The translations under genes and the position numbers were made by a program. A DNA stretch of 64,000 nucleotides, taken from positions 3,675,501-3,739,500 of the forward strand of contig NZ_CP048000.1 in assembly GCF_009931695.1 (NCBI RefSeq). Direction: 5' to 3'. Below the pieces are notes generated by a model. It saw nothing but the letters and a program-made list of their open reading frames with translations. It searched no databases and was not told where the DNA came from. Below, piece by piece: positions 44,020 through 54,623 of this stretch (position 1 is its first letter; each line of letters begins with the position of its first letter). Source of the stretch: Anaerocolumna sedimenticola (GTDB lineage Bacteria > Bacillota > Clostridia > Lachnospirales > Lachnospiraceae).

Positions 44020-46314
44020 ATGATTAAATTATATGAAAAAGGTGCCTATGTATTAAATGGCAATGAGATAATTGATGAAAAAGAAACATCTGCAGAGCTG
44101 CTTAAAGCTAAAATTGGTGAGGCCTGTTCCAAGGAAGAAGCTGCACAAAATACATTGGCATATGATATCTTAAAAGCTCACAATACATCCGGTAATATGG
44201 AAAAACTAAAGATTAAATTTGATAAATTAACTTCTCATGACATAACATTTGTTGGTATCATACAAACAGCTAGAGCAAGCGGACTTGAGAAATTCCCTGT
44301 TCCCTATGTACTTACCAACTGTCATAACAGTTTATGCGCCGTAGGCGGTACCATTAATGAAGATGATCATATGTTTGGCTTATCCTGTGCGAAAAAGTAT
44401 GGCGGTGTATATGTTCCTCCTCATCAGGCAGTTATTCATCAGTATGCCCGTGAAATGCTTGCCGGCGGCGGTAAGATGATTTTAGGTTCTGACAGCCATA
44501 CCCGTTATGGTGCATTAGGTACCATGGCAATGGGAGAGGGTGGACCTGAAATAGTAAAACAGCTTCTATCCAGAACCTACGATATTAATATGCCGGAAGT
44601 TGTTGGTGTTTATTTAACCGGCAAACCAAGGAAAGGTGTGGGACCGCAGGATGTAGCTTTAGCAATTATCGGCGCCGTATTTGAGGGCGGTTATGTAAAT
44701 AATAAGGTTATGGAATTTATCGGTGATGGTGTGAAAAACCTCAGTGTGGATTACCGTATCGGTATCGACGTTATGACAACGGAAACGACTTGTCTTTCCT
44801 CCATCTGGATTACGGATGATGCGGTTAAGGAATTTTATGAGATCCATAACAGACCGGAAGAATATAAGGAATTAAAACCTAAGAAAGTTGCTTATTACAA
44901 CGGTATGATTTATGTGGATTTATCAGAAATCAAACCTATGATTGCAATGCCTTTCCATCCAAGCAATGTTTATACGATTGATGACCTCAATGCTAATCTT
45001 TCCGATATATTAGAAGAAGTTGAAAAGAAAGCTTTAATCAGCCTTGGTAATAATAATATTAAATACACACTAAGAGATAAAATCAGAAACGGTAAATTGT
45101 ACATCGACCAGGGTATTATTGCCGGATGTGCCGGCGGTGGTTTTGAAAACATATGTGATGCTGCAGACATTTTAAATGGTAAATATATCGGAGCGGATGA
45201 ATTCTCCTTAAGCGTATATCCGGCGAGCCAGCCTATCTTCATGGAATTGGTGAAAAACGGCGTGATAGCTAAGTTAATGGAGACAGGTGCGACGATCCGT
45301 ACCGCTTTCTGCGGACCTTGTTTTGGAGCAGGAGACGTTCCGTCCAATAATGGCTTAAGTATCCGCCATTCCACCAGAAACTTCCCGAACAGAGAAGGTT
45401 CCAAGGTTACCAACGGACAAATTGCATCCGTAGCTTTAATGGATGCCAAATCCATTGCGGCAACAGCTGCTAACAAAGGTTATTTAACTTCTGCAGAAAA
45501 CATAGATGTGGAATTTACAAAACCGAAATACTTCTTTGACAGTAAGATATATGAAAACCGTGTATATGACGGAACAGGCAGACCGGACCCTGATGCGGAA
45601 GTTAAGTTTGGACCTGGTATTGTTGACTGGCCGGCTATGGCAAATTTAACCGATGATATGGTATTAAAAGTTGTCTCTGTTATACATGATCCGGTTACTA
45701 CAACGGACGAATTAATTCCGTCAGGAGAGACATCTTCATACCGCTCTAATCCTTTAGGTCTTGCGGAATTTACCTTATCCAGAAAAGATCCTGCCTATGT
45801 GGGACGTGCGAAAGAAATACAAAAAGCAGAGAAAGCAAGAATAAAAGGTGAAGATATCTTTAATTCCAATATAGAAATAAAAGGAATTTTTGATAAAATT
45901 AATACCAAATTCCAGATTGATGAAAAATCTACTGAAATCGGAAGCGTTATTTATGCAGTTAAACCGGGAGATGGTTCTGCGAGGGAACAGGCAGCAAGCT
46001 GCCAGAAAGTTCTCGGCGGGTTAGCCAATATTGCGAAAGAATATGCGACTAAGAGATACCGCTCCAACTTAATAAACTGGGGTATGCTGCCTTTCCTATT
46101 TACGGAAGAGTTACCGTTTGAAAACGGAGACTTTATATTTATTAAAGACATTAAAAAGGCCGTTACCGATAAAATCTCTGAAATCAAAGCATACGTAGTT
46201 AATAAGGATATGAAAGAATTTACTCTAAAACTCGGCGAATTAACGGATGATGAAAGAGTAATCATTGAAAAAGGATGTTTAATAAACTACTATCGTGATA
46301 TAAATAATGAATAA
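44020..46314 (+). CDS. aconitase-superfamily hydratase (YbhJ-like)
   Basis: The 764-residue protein belongs to the aconitase superfamily. It has the [44 protein letters not shown] region of the 4Fe-4S hydratase fold. Iron-sulfur cysteines fit [10 protein letters not shown] and the CGPCFGAGD motif, and the swivel domain covers the C-terminal part. The length and spacing resemble the YbhJ-type hydratases rather than citrate-cycle AcnA or AcnB. It may act as aconitase in glutamate synthesis or on another hydroxy-acid. AAGGAG precedes ATG 44020. It stands alone before folD. Confidence 0.82.
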   Translation: MIKLYEKGAYVLNGNEIIDEKETSAELLKAKIGEACSKEEAAQNTLAYDILKAHNTSGNMEKLKIKFDKLTSHDITFVGIIQTARASGLEKFPVPYVLTNCHNSLCAVGGTINEDDHMFGLSCAKKYGGVYVPPHQAVIHQYAREMLAGGGKMILGSDSHTRYGALGTMAMGEGGPEIVKQLLSRTYDINMPEVVGVYLTGKPRKGVGPQDVALAIIGAVFEGGYVNNKVMEFIGDGVKNLSVDYRIGIDVMTTETTCLSSIWITDDAVKEFYEIHNRPEEYKELKPKKVAYYNGMIYVDLSEIKPMIAMPFHPSNVYTIDDLNANLSDILEEVEKKALISLGNNNIKYTLRDKIRNGKLYIDQGIIAGCAGGGFENICDAADILNGKYIGADEFSLSVYPASQPIFMELVKNGVIAKLMETGATIRTAFCGPCFGAGDVPSNNGLSIRHSTRNFPNREGSKVTNGQIASVALMDAKSIAATAANKGYLTSAENIDVEFTKPKYFFDSKIYENRVYDGTGRPDPDAEVKFGPGIVDWPAMANLTDDMVLKVVSVIHDPVTTTDELIPSGETSSYRSNPLGLAEFTLSRKDPAYVGRAKEIQKAEKARIKGEDIFNSNIEIKGIFDKINTKFQIDEKSTEIGSVIYAVKPGDGSAREQAASCQKVLGGLANIAKEYATKRYRSNLINWGMLPFLFTEELPFENGDFIFIKDIKKAVTDKISEIKAYVVNKDMKEFTLKLGELTDDERVIIEKGCLINYYRDINNE

Positions 46315-46439
46315 TTGATCTATATTGAGTTAGGTTTTTGCAATATTATGAAATGGGGGTTGCTGCCAATTTGCCGCTGCAAATAATCAACAAAGCAACT
46401 CCCATTATTAATCGAAACGGAAAGGTTAGGTGTGTTAGA

Positions 46440-47279
46440 ATGGCATTGATTATTGACGGTAAAAAAATTTCCCAGGATATTAAAGATGAATTAAAAGAAA
46501 AAGTATCCGTTTACAAATCCCAGGGAATCCAGATTACCCTTGCGGTGATACAGGTGGGTAATGATCCGGCTTCCAGTGTATATGTAGGAAACAAAAAGAA
46601 AGCTTGCGAATATATAGGAATTCGTTCTTTGGCGTATGAGCTTCCGGAAGCGACAACAGAAACTGAACTTTTGGATTTGGTCAAAGAGCTGAACTTAAGA
46701 GAGGATGTCAATGGCATTTTAGTTCAGCTGCCTTTACCAAAGCATATTAATGAAGATTTGGTTATACAGACTATCGTACCGGAAAAAGATGTTGACGGAT
46801 TCCATCCTCAAAGTGTCGGTGCCTTAAGTATTGGTCAAAAAGGTTTTGTTTCCTGTACGCCCTCCGGTGTAATACAATTATTAAAACGCTCCGGTATCGA
46901 AATAGAAGGAAAAGAATGTGTTATTATCGGAAGAAGCAATATCGTTGGAAAACCTATGGCTTTTTTATTATTACGTGAAAATGGTACTGTTACCATATGC
47001 CATTCCAGGACAAAAAATTTACAGGAAGTAACGAGACGTGCAGACATATTAATTGTAGCAATCGGTAAACCTAAATTTATTAATAAGGATTATATAAAAG
47101 AGGGAGCCGTTGTTATAGATGTTGGTATTCACCGCGATGAAAACAACAAGTTATGTGGTGACGTGGATTTTAATGATACAGTTGATCATGTTAGTGCCAT
47201 TACCCCTGTTCCAGGAGGCGTTGGGCCTATGACCATAGCCATGCTTATGAATAATTGTGTAGAAAGTATCCGGAAATAA
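46440..47279 (+). CDS. folD: methylenetetrahydrofolate dehydrogenase/cyclohydrolase
   Basis: The 279-residue bifunctional enzyme interconverts methylene-, methenyl- and formyl-THF. Key parts are GNDPASSVYVGNKKKACE with the catalytic lysine, GILVQLPLPKHI, KDVDGFHP and VIIGRSNIVGKPMA, the NADP site. The end PVPGGVGPMTIAMLMNN is diagnostic. The start is ATG 46440 because MALIIDGKKI is the usual N-terminus; an upstream in-frame TTG 46338 gives unrelated sequence. The ribosome-binding site is weak. It would work with the frameshifted fhs gene product about 22 kb away. Confidence 0.95.
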   Translation: MALIIDGKKISQDIKDELKEKVSVYKSQGIQITLAVIQVGNDPASSVYVGNKKKACEYIGIRSLAYELPEATTETELLDLVKELNLREDVNGILVQLPLPKHINEDLVIQTIVPEKDVDGFHPQSVGALSIGQKGFVSCTPSGVIQLLKRSGIEIEGKECVIIGRSNIVGKPMAFLLLRENGTVTICHSRTKNLQEVTRRADILIVAIGKPKFINKDYIKEGAVVIDVGIHRDENNKLCGDVDFNDTVDHVSAITPVPGGVGPMTIAMLMNNCVESIRK

Positions 47280-47297
47280 TAGAAGAGGAGATGAAGT

Positions 47298-47954
47298 ATG
47301 GATACGAAAGATACTATAATTTCTGATGAATCGACTTTTTTAATATTAAAATGTGAAATGAAATCCATTTTTAAACCGGATAACTTTGGTATATCACCAA
47401 TATGGTCAAATGATCCGAACTTCAGATACAACTCTGACTTTGAAATAAAAGAGTATCAATTGTATTTAAAGAATTTAATAATAACCGGAGACATAGGATA
47501 TCCTGTTATAAACGGTATTAAGCCGGAACCTTTTTATTCTGAAAAGGGGCCTGAAACAGTACAGTATAATAATATTATGACACCGATTAAATTCAGCGGC
47601 GCAGTCGTTATTGGGAATAACTTGATAAAAAATTATGGGTCAGAAGATGAGGTTCCATGTTATAGCTATAAAGTTGTTTGGGAACTTATTTTTCAGGATG
47701 GCAAATTGGTTACAACGATTGATCATAGTAAAGCAATGCTTCGAATAAGAAAAAACCTTGATTTAGGTCTTAGAAACTTAAATAAAACGAGGGATATGAA
47801 ATGTATAAAACATTATATTAAGTCTTCTTTTGTGGGAGATTATGAGCATCCGGAAAAAATGAGTAAATATAGTAATAAGAAGAAAATTCCTTTTCAATTT
47901 TATGTTCAGAAAATAAAAAACTATTATTCCCGTATAAAATCTTTCCAGGTATAA
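47298..47954 (+). CDS. unknown protein
   Basis: I do not recognise this 218-residue protein. GAGGAG precedes ATG 47298, 18 nt after folD. There is no signal peptide or membrane helix. The middle part, with VPCYSYKVVWELIFQDGKLVTTIDHSKAML, looks beta-rich, and the last 60 residues are very lysine- and tyrosine-rich, as in a nucleic-acid- or membrane-associated tail. No cysteine motif is seen. It probably shares the folD transcript and ends at a bidirectional terminator. Confidence 0.7.
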   Translation: MDTKDTIISDESTFLILKCEMKSIFKPDNFGISPIWSNDPNFRYNSDFEIKEYQLYLKNLIITGDIGYPVINGIKPEPFYSEKGPETVQYNNIMTPIKFSGAVVIGNNLIKNYGSEDEVPCYSYKVVWELIFQDGKLVTTIDHSKAMLRIRKNLDLGLRNLNKTRDMKCIKHYIKSSFVGDYEHPEKMSKYSNKKKIPFQFYVQKIKNYYSRIKSFQV

Positions 47955-47981
47955 AAGATAAAATTAAAAATAACCGGTAGA

Positions 47982-48033
47982 AAAGCCTGTTACGGACCAT
48001 ACTATTAATCTAATATGGTCAATAACAGGCTTT
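47982..48033. terminator. bidirectional terminator
   Basis: AAAGCCTGTTA (47982-47992) pairs with TAACAGGCTTT (48023-48033), with an inner GACCATA / TATGGTC. It lies between convergent genes. Confidence 0.9.
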
Positions 48034-48071
48034 AATCTAATCAAAAGCTACAACCGCTTCAAATAACAAAT

Positions 48072-49679
48072 TTATTCAACTCCAAGTACGGTATTGGATT
48101 CCGTTCCTTCTGAATATGAGAAACTTATTGTATCACCTACATTATATTTTATGATATTGATGAAATTAACTACTTCAACATCAAAGATCGCATCGCTGCT
48201 ATTTAGCAGTATATAATAATGGGAATTGCCGTCTACAACACCCTCTGCAATTTTTGTGATAGTACCGGTGATTTTCGGAAACTTAGACGAATCTTTCACA
48301 TTAATATTATTGGATTTCATTAATTCCAGATATATTTTTTCGCATTCATTAACCGTATCACCTATAGCTACAATCTGATATTGGGATATATTAACCATAG
48401 CATATTTTTTAACCAGACCGGCGGCGTCTTTTAAAGCTATAAAATAAGTAGGTTCACCTCCGATATTAAGTAAAAGCGGAAAAGTGGCCCTATAACCCAG
48501 ATGTTGTACCTGACCCTCGGCTGAAGCCATGGCAGAATATTCTTCCGCCCCGGATATAGCATAAAAACGTGTTTCTGCGGTTCGTTGATTCATAAGAACA
48601 AAACCTACATTGGATTCATCTCTTGCAACACTGGTTACACCGGTATATACCCAGACATCGTCTTCTAAAGCTATATAGTTATATCCATCGGTGGTCTGTA
48701 ATGCATCTTTCTGGCTGAATACGGAATTCCAATACCCATGTCTTAAAGTTCCGTAATAATCGTATAACGAAATTAACAATTCAGCAGAAAAAACCCTGTC
48801 GACCCATTTGGGCACGTCAGATACCGCATAATCTTTAAATTCACCCGTAATTGCATTTACCATCACAACTCTGCCGACGGTTTGTCCGCCGAATAATCCG
48901 ATCGTATAATCTTTAACAGGACAGATCCAGTATGGAATACCCTCATCATCAATCTCAAAATTAATGGTATCAAAAATATAGGTAGGGTAGTTAAAACGTA
49001 AATAACGGTGAATATTTCTTCCGAAATATTCGGATTCCGAATAATGAATCCCTTTGGTTAATTTCATCAGATTAACTTCCTGGGTCGTCATATCAATCTG
49101 CATATAAGCCGGGATCCCTTCGGAACGGTTGGTAATCCATTTAAAGAAACTTCCGTATTGCAAAGGAGTAACCCTTGTAGGAACACCTTTAAAATTAATC
49201 TGGGTATAGTTATTGCCAACCTCAAACTGGGACACATATTCCACGATACTGCCTATTTTTCTGGACCCTAACAGCGCGGCGGAGTCTTTATCCAGGATAG
49301 GTATTTTATTAAAGGATATTTCTTTTATATCTTCCGTAAAATTACCATCGTTAATTTTCAACATCTGCTGGTACTTTTTCGCATTGATCATTGGAGAAGA
49401 TAAGATACTTCCTATAATATAAACCAATACAACGATTACTGTTAACCCAAATATGAAAGTAAACAGCTTATTTTTGAAAACTGATCCCCGGTATAAGGTA
49501 CTTCCCGGATTAGCTGTAATTAAGCCGATTATGATACAGATTACAACCAGGGCACCAATAATAAAAAACCAAAATCCGGGAGAATGGATATTAACTGCAG
49601 GTAATGTGATATAATAGTAAATATACGCAGCAATCAATAATATAATAATAGGTATAAAGATTTTTAAAAACTTTTTCAT
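48072..49679 (-). CDS. membrane protein with large extracytoplasmic domain, unknown function
   Basis: A 535-residue protein with three hydrophobic helices near the N-terminus (about residues 5-30, 37-60 and 75-100). A soluble domain of about 430 residues follows. The soluble part is beta-rich, without a catalytic motif I can name; it includes ITNRSEGIPAYMQIDM and FGRNIHRYLRFNYPTYIFDTINFEID. The start is ATG 49679 with CGGAGG before it; the in-frame TTG 49697 is upstream of that site. A similar architecture is common in Clostridia as uncharacterised cell-surface proteins. It has its own promoter. Confidence 0.75.
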   Translation of the reverse strand: MKKFLKIFIPIIILLIAAYIYYYITLPAVNIHSPGFWFFIIGALVVICIIIGLITANPGSTLYRGSVFKNKLFTFIFGLTVIVVLVYIIGSILSSPMINAKKYQQMLKINDGNFTEDIKEISFNKIPILDKDSAALLGSRKIGSIVEYVSQFEVGNNYTQINFKGVPTRVTPLQYGSFFKWITNRSEGIPAYMQIDMTTQEVNLMKLTKGIHYSESEYFGRNIHRYLRFNYPTYIFDTINFEIDDEGIPYWICPVKDYTIGLFGGQTVGRVVMVNAITGEFKDYAVSDVPKWVDRVFSAELLISLYDYYGTLRHGYWNSVFSQKDALQTTDGYNYIALEDDVWVYTGVTSVARDESNVGFVLMNQRTAETRFYAISGAEEYSAMASAEGQVQHLGYRATFPLLLNIGGEPTYFIALKDAAGLVKKYAMVNISQYQIVAIGDTVNECEKIYLELMKSNNINVKDSSKFPKITGTITKIAEGVVDGNSHYYILLNSSDAIFDVEVVNFINIIKYNVGDTISFSYSEGTESNTVLGVE

Positions 49680-49723
49680 AATTTCCTCCGTTTCCAATCT
49701 CCAATCTTTCCTTGCATGCTATT

Positions 49724-49751
49724 ATCATAACAAAACCAATGTAAATGTCAA
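49724..49751 (-). promoter_or_regulatory. promoter of the membrane protein gene
   Basis: On the minus strand TTGACA (49751-49746), a 16-nt spacer and TATGAT (49729-49724). The rest of the 319-bp spacer to rimO is AT-rich and has a TATAAGTAT-AA-ATACTTATA palindrome (49898-49917). Confidence 0.8.
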
Positions 49752-49998
49752 TTATAAATAGATTAGAAATTGGTGATTTTATTTTAATCCAATAGGAATT
49801 GAAAATAATAGTTTCCTTTTTATATAAAAACTGTTAAAATGTCAGGGATGATATTTTTTAAATAAGTAATGCAGAGCACCTCTACGACAACCATGTGTAT
49901 AAGTATAAATACTTATATTTGTGTTTCATAAGATGTGGGATGATTAAAGGATCATTAAATATTTAAAAATATTTTTACTATATTATTTGGAGGTACAC

Positions 49999-51372
49999 AT
50001 GAATATATTATTTGTTTCACTAGGTTGTGATAAAAATTTAGTGGACAGTGAGGTTATGTTAGGTTTAATACGTGAAAAGGGTTATCAGATTACTAACGAT
50101 GAGAAAGAAGCAGATATCATTGTAGTAAATACCTGTTGTTTTATAAATGATGCCAAGGAAGAAAGTATTAACACCATTTTAGAGATGGCCGAATATAAAA
50201 AAACCGGAAAACTGAGAGGTTTAATTGTAACCGGTTGTTTGGGTCAGAGATATAAAGAGGATATTCAAAAAGAAATCAGTGAAGTGGATGCTATTTTGGG
50301 AACTTCCAGTTATAATGAAATCGTAAATGTGATTGAACGTATAATGGAAGGTGAAAAAACAGTATCTATAAAAGAACCGGAAGAAATTTCATTTGTAAAT
50401 ACGGAAAGAATTAATACAACCGGAGGTTATTTTTCCTATTTAAAAATAGCGGAAGGATGCGATAAACACTGTACTTACTGTATTATTCCAAAGATCAGGG
50501 GAAACTATAGAAGTGTACCCATGGAACGGCTGATGAAAGAAGCAGAAAGCCTGGTACGGGGCGGTGTTAAGGAATTAATTTTAGTAGCACAGGAAACTAC
50601 TCTATATGGAAAAGATATTTATCAAGAAAAAGCGCTTCCTAAGTTACTGAAAGAATTATGTAAAATAGAGGGCTTAAACTGGATTAGAATTCTTTATTCA
50701 TATCCGGAAGAAATTACAGATGAATTAATAGAAGTAATCCGAACAGAAGATAAAATATGCAACTATCTTGACATGCCAATACAGCATGCCAGTGATACTA
50801 TTTTAAAGAAAATGGGAAGAAGAACCAACAAAGAAGAATTAATTCAGATTATTACCAAACTTCGGAATAAGATTCCTGATATTGCTCTTAGAACTACTTT
50901 AATTACTGGTTTTCCGGGAGAAACAGAAGAGGATCATGAAGAACTAAAAGAATTTGTAAAGGATATGGCATTTGACCGGTTAGGTGTATTTACTTATTCG
51001 AAAGAAGATGATACGCCTGCGGCTAAATTGAAAAACCAGATCCATAAACACATTAAAAAGCGCAGACAGGCAGAAATAATGGAATTGCAGCAAAATATCG
51101 CTTTTGAACATGCAAAGGATATGATTGGAAAGAAATTAAAAGTTTTGATTGAGGGAAAGTTACCTGAAGATGCTATGTCTGATCAATCATCGGAAAAGCA
51201 GGAGCCATTAATGGAAAACGGGTCCGTTTATATAGGAAGGACTTATATGGATGCTCCAAATGTGGACGGATATATCTTCGTTCAGGCCCGGGGCGAATTA
51301 ATATCCGGTGATTTTGTTGATGTTTTAGTAACCGATGCAAAAGAGTATGATTTAATCGGAGAATTATTATAA
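49999..51372 (+). CDS. rimO: ribosomal protein S12 methylthiotransferase
   Basis: A 457-residue radical SAM enzyme that adds a methylthio group to an aspartate of ribosomal protein S12. The N-terminal UPF0004 domain starts MNILFVSLGCDKNLVDSE; further cysteines are in VVNTCCFINDAKEES and VTGCLGQRY. The radical-SAM cluster is CDKHCTYCIIPKIRGNYRS. The C-terminal TRAM domain follows, with a 20-residue insertion rich in Glu, Asp and Ser (about 395-415). ATG 49999 has GGAGG before it; TTG 49987 is in frame but overlaps that site. pgsA and cinA follow, a frequent order in Clostridia. Confidence 0.95.
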   Translation: MNILFVSLGCDKNLVDSEVMLGLIREKGYQITNDEKEADIIVVNTCCFINDAKEESINTILEMAEYKKTGKLRGLIVTGCLGQRYKEDIQKEISEVDAILGTSSYNEIVNVIERIMEGEKTVSIKEPEEISFVNTERINTTGGYFSYLKIAEGCDKHCTYCIIPKIRGNYRSVPMERLMKEAESLVRGGVKELILVAQETTLYGKDIYQEKALPKLLKELCKIEGLNWIRILYSYPEEITDELIEVIRTEDKICNYLDMPIQHASDTILKKMGRRTNKEELIQIITKLRNKIPDIALRTTLITGFPGETEEDHEELKEFVKDMAFDRLGVFTYSKEDDTPAAKLKNQIHKHIKKRRQAEIMELQQNIAFEHAKDMIGKKLKVLIEGKLPEDAMSDQSSEKQEPLMENGSVYIGRTYMDAPNVDGYIFVQARGELISGDFVDVLVTDAKEYDLIGELL

Positions 51373-51399
51373 AATCCCAATGGGAGAAAGGGTGTTTTC

Positions 51400-51942
51400 A
51401 TGAATTTACCAAATAAAATTACAATTGCTAGAGTATTTATGATTCCGTTATTTCTGATTGTTTATTTAGTACCAAATATCCCTTATGGTAACTATATTGC
51501 TGCGGCAATTTTTGTTATCGCTTGTTTAACGGATGCTCTAGACGGATATCTGGCAAGGAAATATCACTTGGTGACTAATTTCGGAAAATTTATGGATCCT
51601 TTGGCTGATAAGTTATTAGTATCCGCAGCTTTGATATGTTTTGTAGAATTAGGACTGGTTCCTGCCTGGATTATCATTGTCATTATATCAAGAGAATTTA
51701 TTATCAGCGGATTCAGACTAGTGGCATCGGATAACGGTGTAGTTATAGCAGCAAGTTATATTGCTAAATTCAAAACAACTGCCCAGATGATTATGTCGGT
51801 TTTATTAATCATCAATTTTAATTTGCCTGTTTTTAATGTATTGGAGCAAATATTTATCTATTTATCCCTGATATTAACCATAATTTCCTTAGTGGATTAT
51901 CTATATAAAAATAGGAAGGTTTTATCAGAGAATAAAAGATAA
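51400..51942 (+). CDS. pgsA: CDP-diacylglycerol--glycerol-3-phosphate 3-phosphatidyltransferase
   Basis: A 180-residue integral membrane enzyme making phosphatidylglycerol phosphate. The CDP-alcohol phosphotransferase motif is complete in TDALDGYLARKYHLVTNFGKFMDPLADKLL, with its D-G, A-R, G and D-D positions. Five or six membrane helices are visible. GGAGAAAGGG lies before ATG 51400. It is next to rimO (27 nt) and likely in the same transcript. Confidence 0.94.
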   Translation: MNLPNKITIARVFMIPLFLIVYLVPNIPYGNYIAAAIFVIACLTDALDGYLARKYHLVTNFGKFMDPLADKLLVSAALICFVELGLVPAWIIIVIISREFIISGFRLVASDNGVVIAASYIAKFKTTAQMIMSVLLIINFNLPVFNVLEQIFIYLSLILTIISLVDYLYKNRKVLSENKR

Positions 51943-51943
51943 A

Positions 51944-52130
51944 AAGATGGAATGAAAGATAATATACAAGATGGAATGAAAGATAATATATTAAAGAATA
52001 TATACAAAAAATAATAAAGAAAACAATAAAAGAGATATATAAGAAGCTAAATTAAAGAAGCTAAATTAATGAAACTATATAAAAGAAAGGTTACCGCAAT
52101 ATAATTTTTTTGCATTTTTATATTGTGGTA
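51944..52130. repeat. short tandem duplications and a hairpin before cinA
   Basis: A 23-nt unit beginning AAGATGGAATGAAAG occurs at 51944-51966 and 51968-51990. A 14-nt unit AAGAAGCTAAATTA is repeated at 52041-52054 and 52055-52068. A hairpin TACCGCAATATAA / TTATATTGTGGTA (52092-52104, 52118-52130) follows, with Ts only in its loop. Confidence 0.8.
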
Positions 52131-52170
52131 CTATCGCAGAACGGTCTGTGATATGCAAGAGGTGTAAAAT

Positions 52171-53460
52171 ATGATAGCAGAATTCATTAGTGTTGGTACT
52201 GAGATACTGCTTGGTAATATTGTTAATACCAATGCCAATTACCTGGCAGTTAAATGCGCAGAACTGGGGATATCAAATTTTTATCAGGTATCTGTGGGAG
52301 ATAATGAAGACAGGTTAAGTCAGACTTTGAATATGGCCTTATCCCGTTCGGATATTGTTATTTTAACCGGGGGGTTGGGACCAACCAAAGATGATTTGAC
52401 AAAAGAGGTAACAGCAAAAGTCTTGCAAAGAAATCTCATTGAGGATGCTCGCTCTAAAGAAAGAATCATGAAATATTTTAAGGACAGAAAATTTGATGCT
52501 ATTCCCGAAAATAATTGGAAGCAGGCATTAATTATAGAAGGTTCTCTGGTAATTGATAACCATAATGGTACTGCTCCCGGGCTGATCGTTAAAACGGATG
52601 AGTCAAATGATGTTGTCAGCCATATGAATCCATATAATAACAAAGTGATTATATTGCTGCCGGGACCTCCTAATGAATTAATTCCTATGTTTGAAAGTGA
52701 TATCATTCCCTTTTTAAGAAAATTACAGCCGGGTATTCTTTATTCTGAGATGGTTAAAATATGTGGTATCGGCGAAAGTAAGGCAGAAATTATGGTGCAG
52801 GATTTAATTGAACAGCAGACAAATCCAACCATTGCTACTTATGCTAAAAACGGAGAAGTTCATATAAGAATAACAGCAGCTGCAGATAGTGAGGAAAATG
52901 GCAAATTACTGGTGAAACCACTGGTTGATGAATTAAAGAGAAGATTCACAACAGCAATCTATACTACTGATGAAAGCGAGAATTTGGAAGATGTTGTTGT
53001 CTCTATGTTAGCGAAACATCATATCAGGTTAACCACGGCAGAATCCTGTACAGGGGGATTAATTGCCGGAAGAATTGTTAATGTACCCGGAGCTTCTGCT
53101 GTTTTAGGAGAAGGGTTTATCACATATTCCAACGAGGCTAAGCAAAAGTATCTGAAAGTCAGTGCACAGACCTTAATGAAATATGGAGCGGTAAGCAAAG
53201 AAACTGCGGCTGAAATGGCGCAGGGAGCCGCATCCGTATCCGAAAGTAATGCTTCACTTGCCGTAACAGGCATAGCCGGTCCGGATGGTGGGACGGAAGA
53301 AAAACCAGTAGGACTTGTATATATTGGATGTACTGTAAATGGAAAAATTCGTGTAAAGGAATGCAGATTAAAAGGTAATCGTCAAAAAATAAGAGACTTA
53401 ACCGTAATTTATGCTTTGGATCTTCTTAGAAATGCAATTATGGAAGAGTATGGAATATAA
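52171..53460 (+). CDS. cinA: CinA-family protein (NMN deamidase)
   Basis: The 429-residue protein has an N-terminal molybdopterin-binding-like domain (AEFISVGTEILLGNIVNTNA, VILTGGLGPTKDD, LLPGPPNELIPMF). A C-terminal CinA domain follows with TAESCTGGLIAGRIVNVPGAS and AVTGIAGPDGGTEEKPVG. The family recycles nicotinamide mononucleotide and is often linked with competence or DNA damage genes. An AGAGGTG site precedes ATG 52171. It follows pgsA, but recA, its common neighbour, is not seen. Confidence 0.93.
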   Translation: MIAEFISVGTEILLGNIVNTNANYLAVKCAELGISNFYQVSVGDNEDRLSQTLNMALSRSDIVILTGGLGPTKDDLTKEVTAKVLQRNLIEDARSKERIMKYFKDRKFDAIPENNWKQALIIEGSLVIDNHNGTAPGLIVKTDESNDVVSHMNPYNNKVIILLPGPPNELIPMFESDIIPFLRKLQPGILYSEMVKICGIGESKAEIMVQDLIEQQTNPTIATYAKNGEVHIRITAAADSEENGKLLVKPLVDELKRRFTTAIYTTDESENLEDVVVSMLAKHHIRLTTAESCTGGLIAGRIVNVPGASAVLGEGFITYSNEAKQKYLKVSAQTLMKYGAVSKETAAEMAQGAASVSESNASLAVTGIAGPDGGTEEKPVGLVYIGCTVNGKIRVKECRLKGNRQKIRDLTVIYALDLLRNAIMEEYGI

Positions 53461-53710
53461 GAATATTTGGAAAATAGAATTATAATTTTTATCAATCCTT
53501 GATTATTTACTGAATAAAAAAGCTCATGGTAAAAGATCAGTAACTTGAAAAAGACCTTTAAATTACCCATGTTTTAACATAAAATGACATAGTTAATGAA
53601 TATTATATTTATTATGAATTGTGATTTTATAATATTTCTAAATTGGCATTATCAAGCTAGCTATTTTTTATAAGCAAAAGGAATCAGTATTTCAGTCAGG
53701 AGTGATGGTT

Positions 53711-54362
53711 ATGAGGCATAATTATTTAAAACGAATTTTATTTATCACTACATTTTCTATGTTTATTGCTGCAAATGGGTGTAGTTTAAAATCAGACAAG
53801 CAAATATTGGAAAATACAAATATTGATGGTAAAAAGACCATTGAAAATAGCCAGTCAGTTGATACGGACGTGCTGACGGAAGAAAGTAATACAGACGAAA
53901 TAACGAAGTCACAGGACTCTGAAACGGTTGAACCAGCGACAGACGAATCAGCGACAGTAGAACGGGTTGCGACAAAGGAAGTATCTATCTATACGATTAA
54001 TAAAGACACCCAGGGGTTGAAGCTGTCGTTGCTTTAGTTCCGGAAAACAGTGAAATTACACCGGAGTTAATCATTGATCTTGTGGCAGATTCATTGGCGG
54101 ACAGACTTATTACTGTTGGGATCGATTCTGTCGAAACAAAACAGGATACGGTAATTGTGAATTTTAAATTGGACCAGCCCCTTTAACGAATGTTGGAAGT
54201 GGTTTGGAGAAGACCATATTGGATGCCATTGCGCAAAGCCTCGTAGATAATTTACCGGATTATCCAAAGGTCATTTTTAGAGTGGAAGGTCAGGCATATG
54301 AATCCGGACATCTTGCCTATGGCTTAAATGAAGTATATCTGGATAACAGTAAAACGAAATAG
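53711..54362 (+). pseudogene. GerM-like sporulation lipoprotein with two frameshifts
   Basis: The first frame (ATG 53711, AGGAG 8 nt upstream) encodes a lipoprotein signal ending in ANGC and a Thr/Ser/Glu-rich linker, then stops at 54037. A second frame continues VEAVVALVPENSEITPELIIDLVADSL to a stop at 54183. A third continues LTNVGSGLEKTILDAIAQSL and FRVEGQAYESGHL to 54362. The joined product is a 217-residue lipoprotein with a C-terminal domain like GerMN, found in spore germination and sporulation proteins. Both breaks lie in runs that are one base short: GGGG at 54013-54016 and CCCC at 54178-54181. Confidence 0.78.
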
Positions 54363-54623
54363 TAAATAATTTTTATTATGCAGGGTAACATAGGTAATAG
54401 CAATTCAATCATTTATGTAATTGTTTCATATAAGCAGTTCAAACGAATCTGGAAGAATTCTGATTCTTTAATTAATAAGGATTAGGATTCTTTCCTTATA
54501 TTATTAAGTTAGGTATATTTTAGGTAATTAAGAAATAAAAATTATTTTTACATGCTGTACATTTGGTGTGAATTTCGAAGCTGAATCCGGGCCTAAAGGC
54601 ACTATAAATCAGGAGATGATAGT

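Noticed and set aside
44970..45476. 168-codon minus-strand open frame over the aconitase-like gene
   Set aside because: Antisense to a well conserved hydratase; no ribosome-binding site or domain.
53702..54037. a complete 111-residue small lipoprotein
   Set aside because: The family sequence continues in two other frames up to 54362, so the short form is a product of a frameshift.
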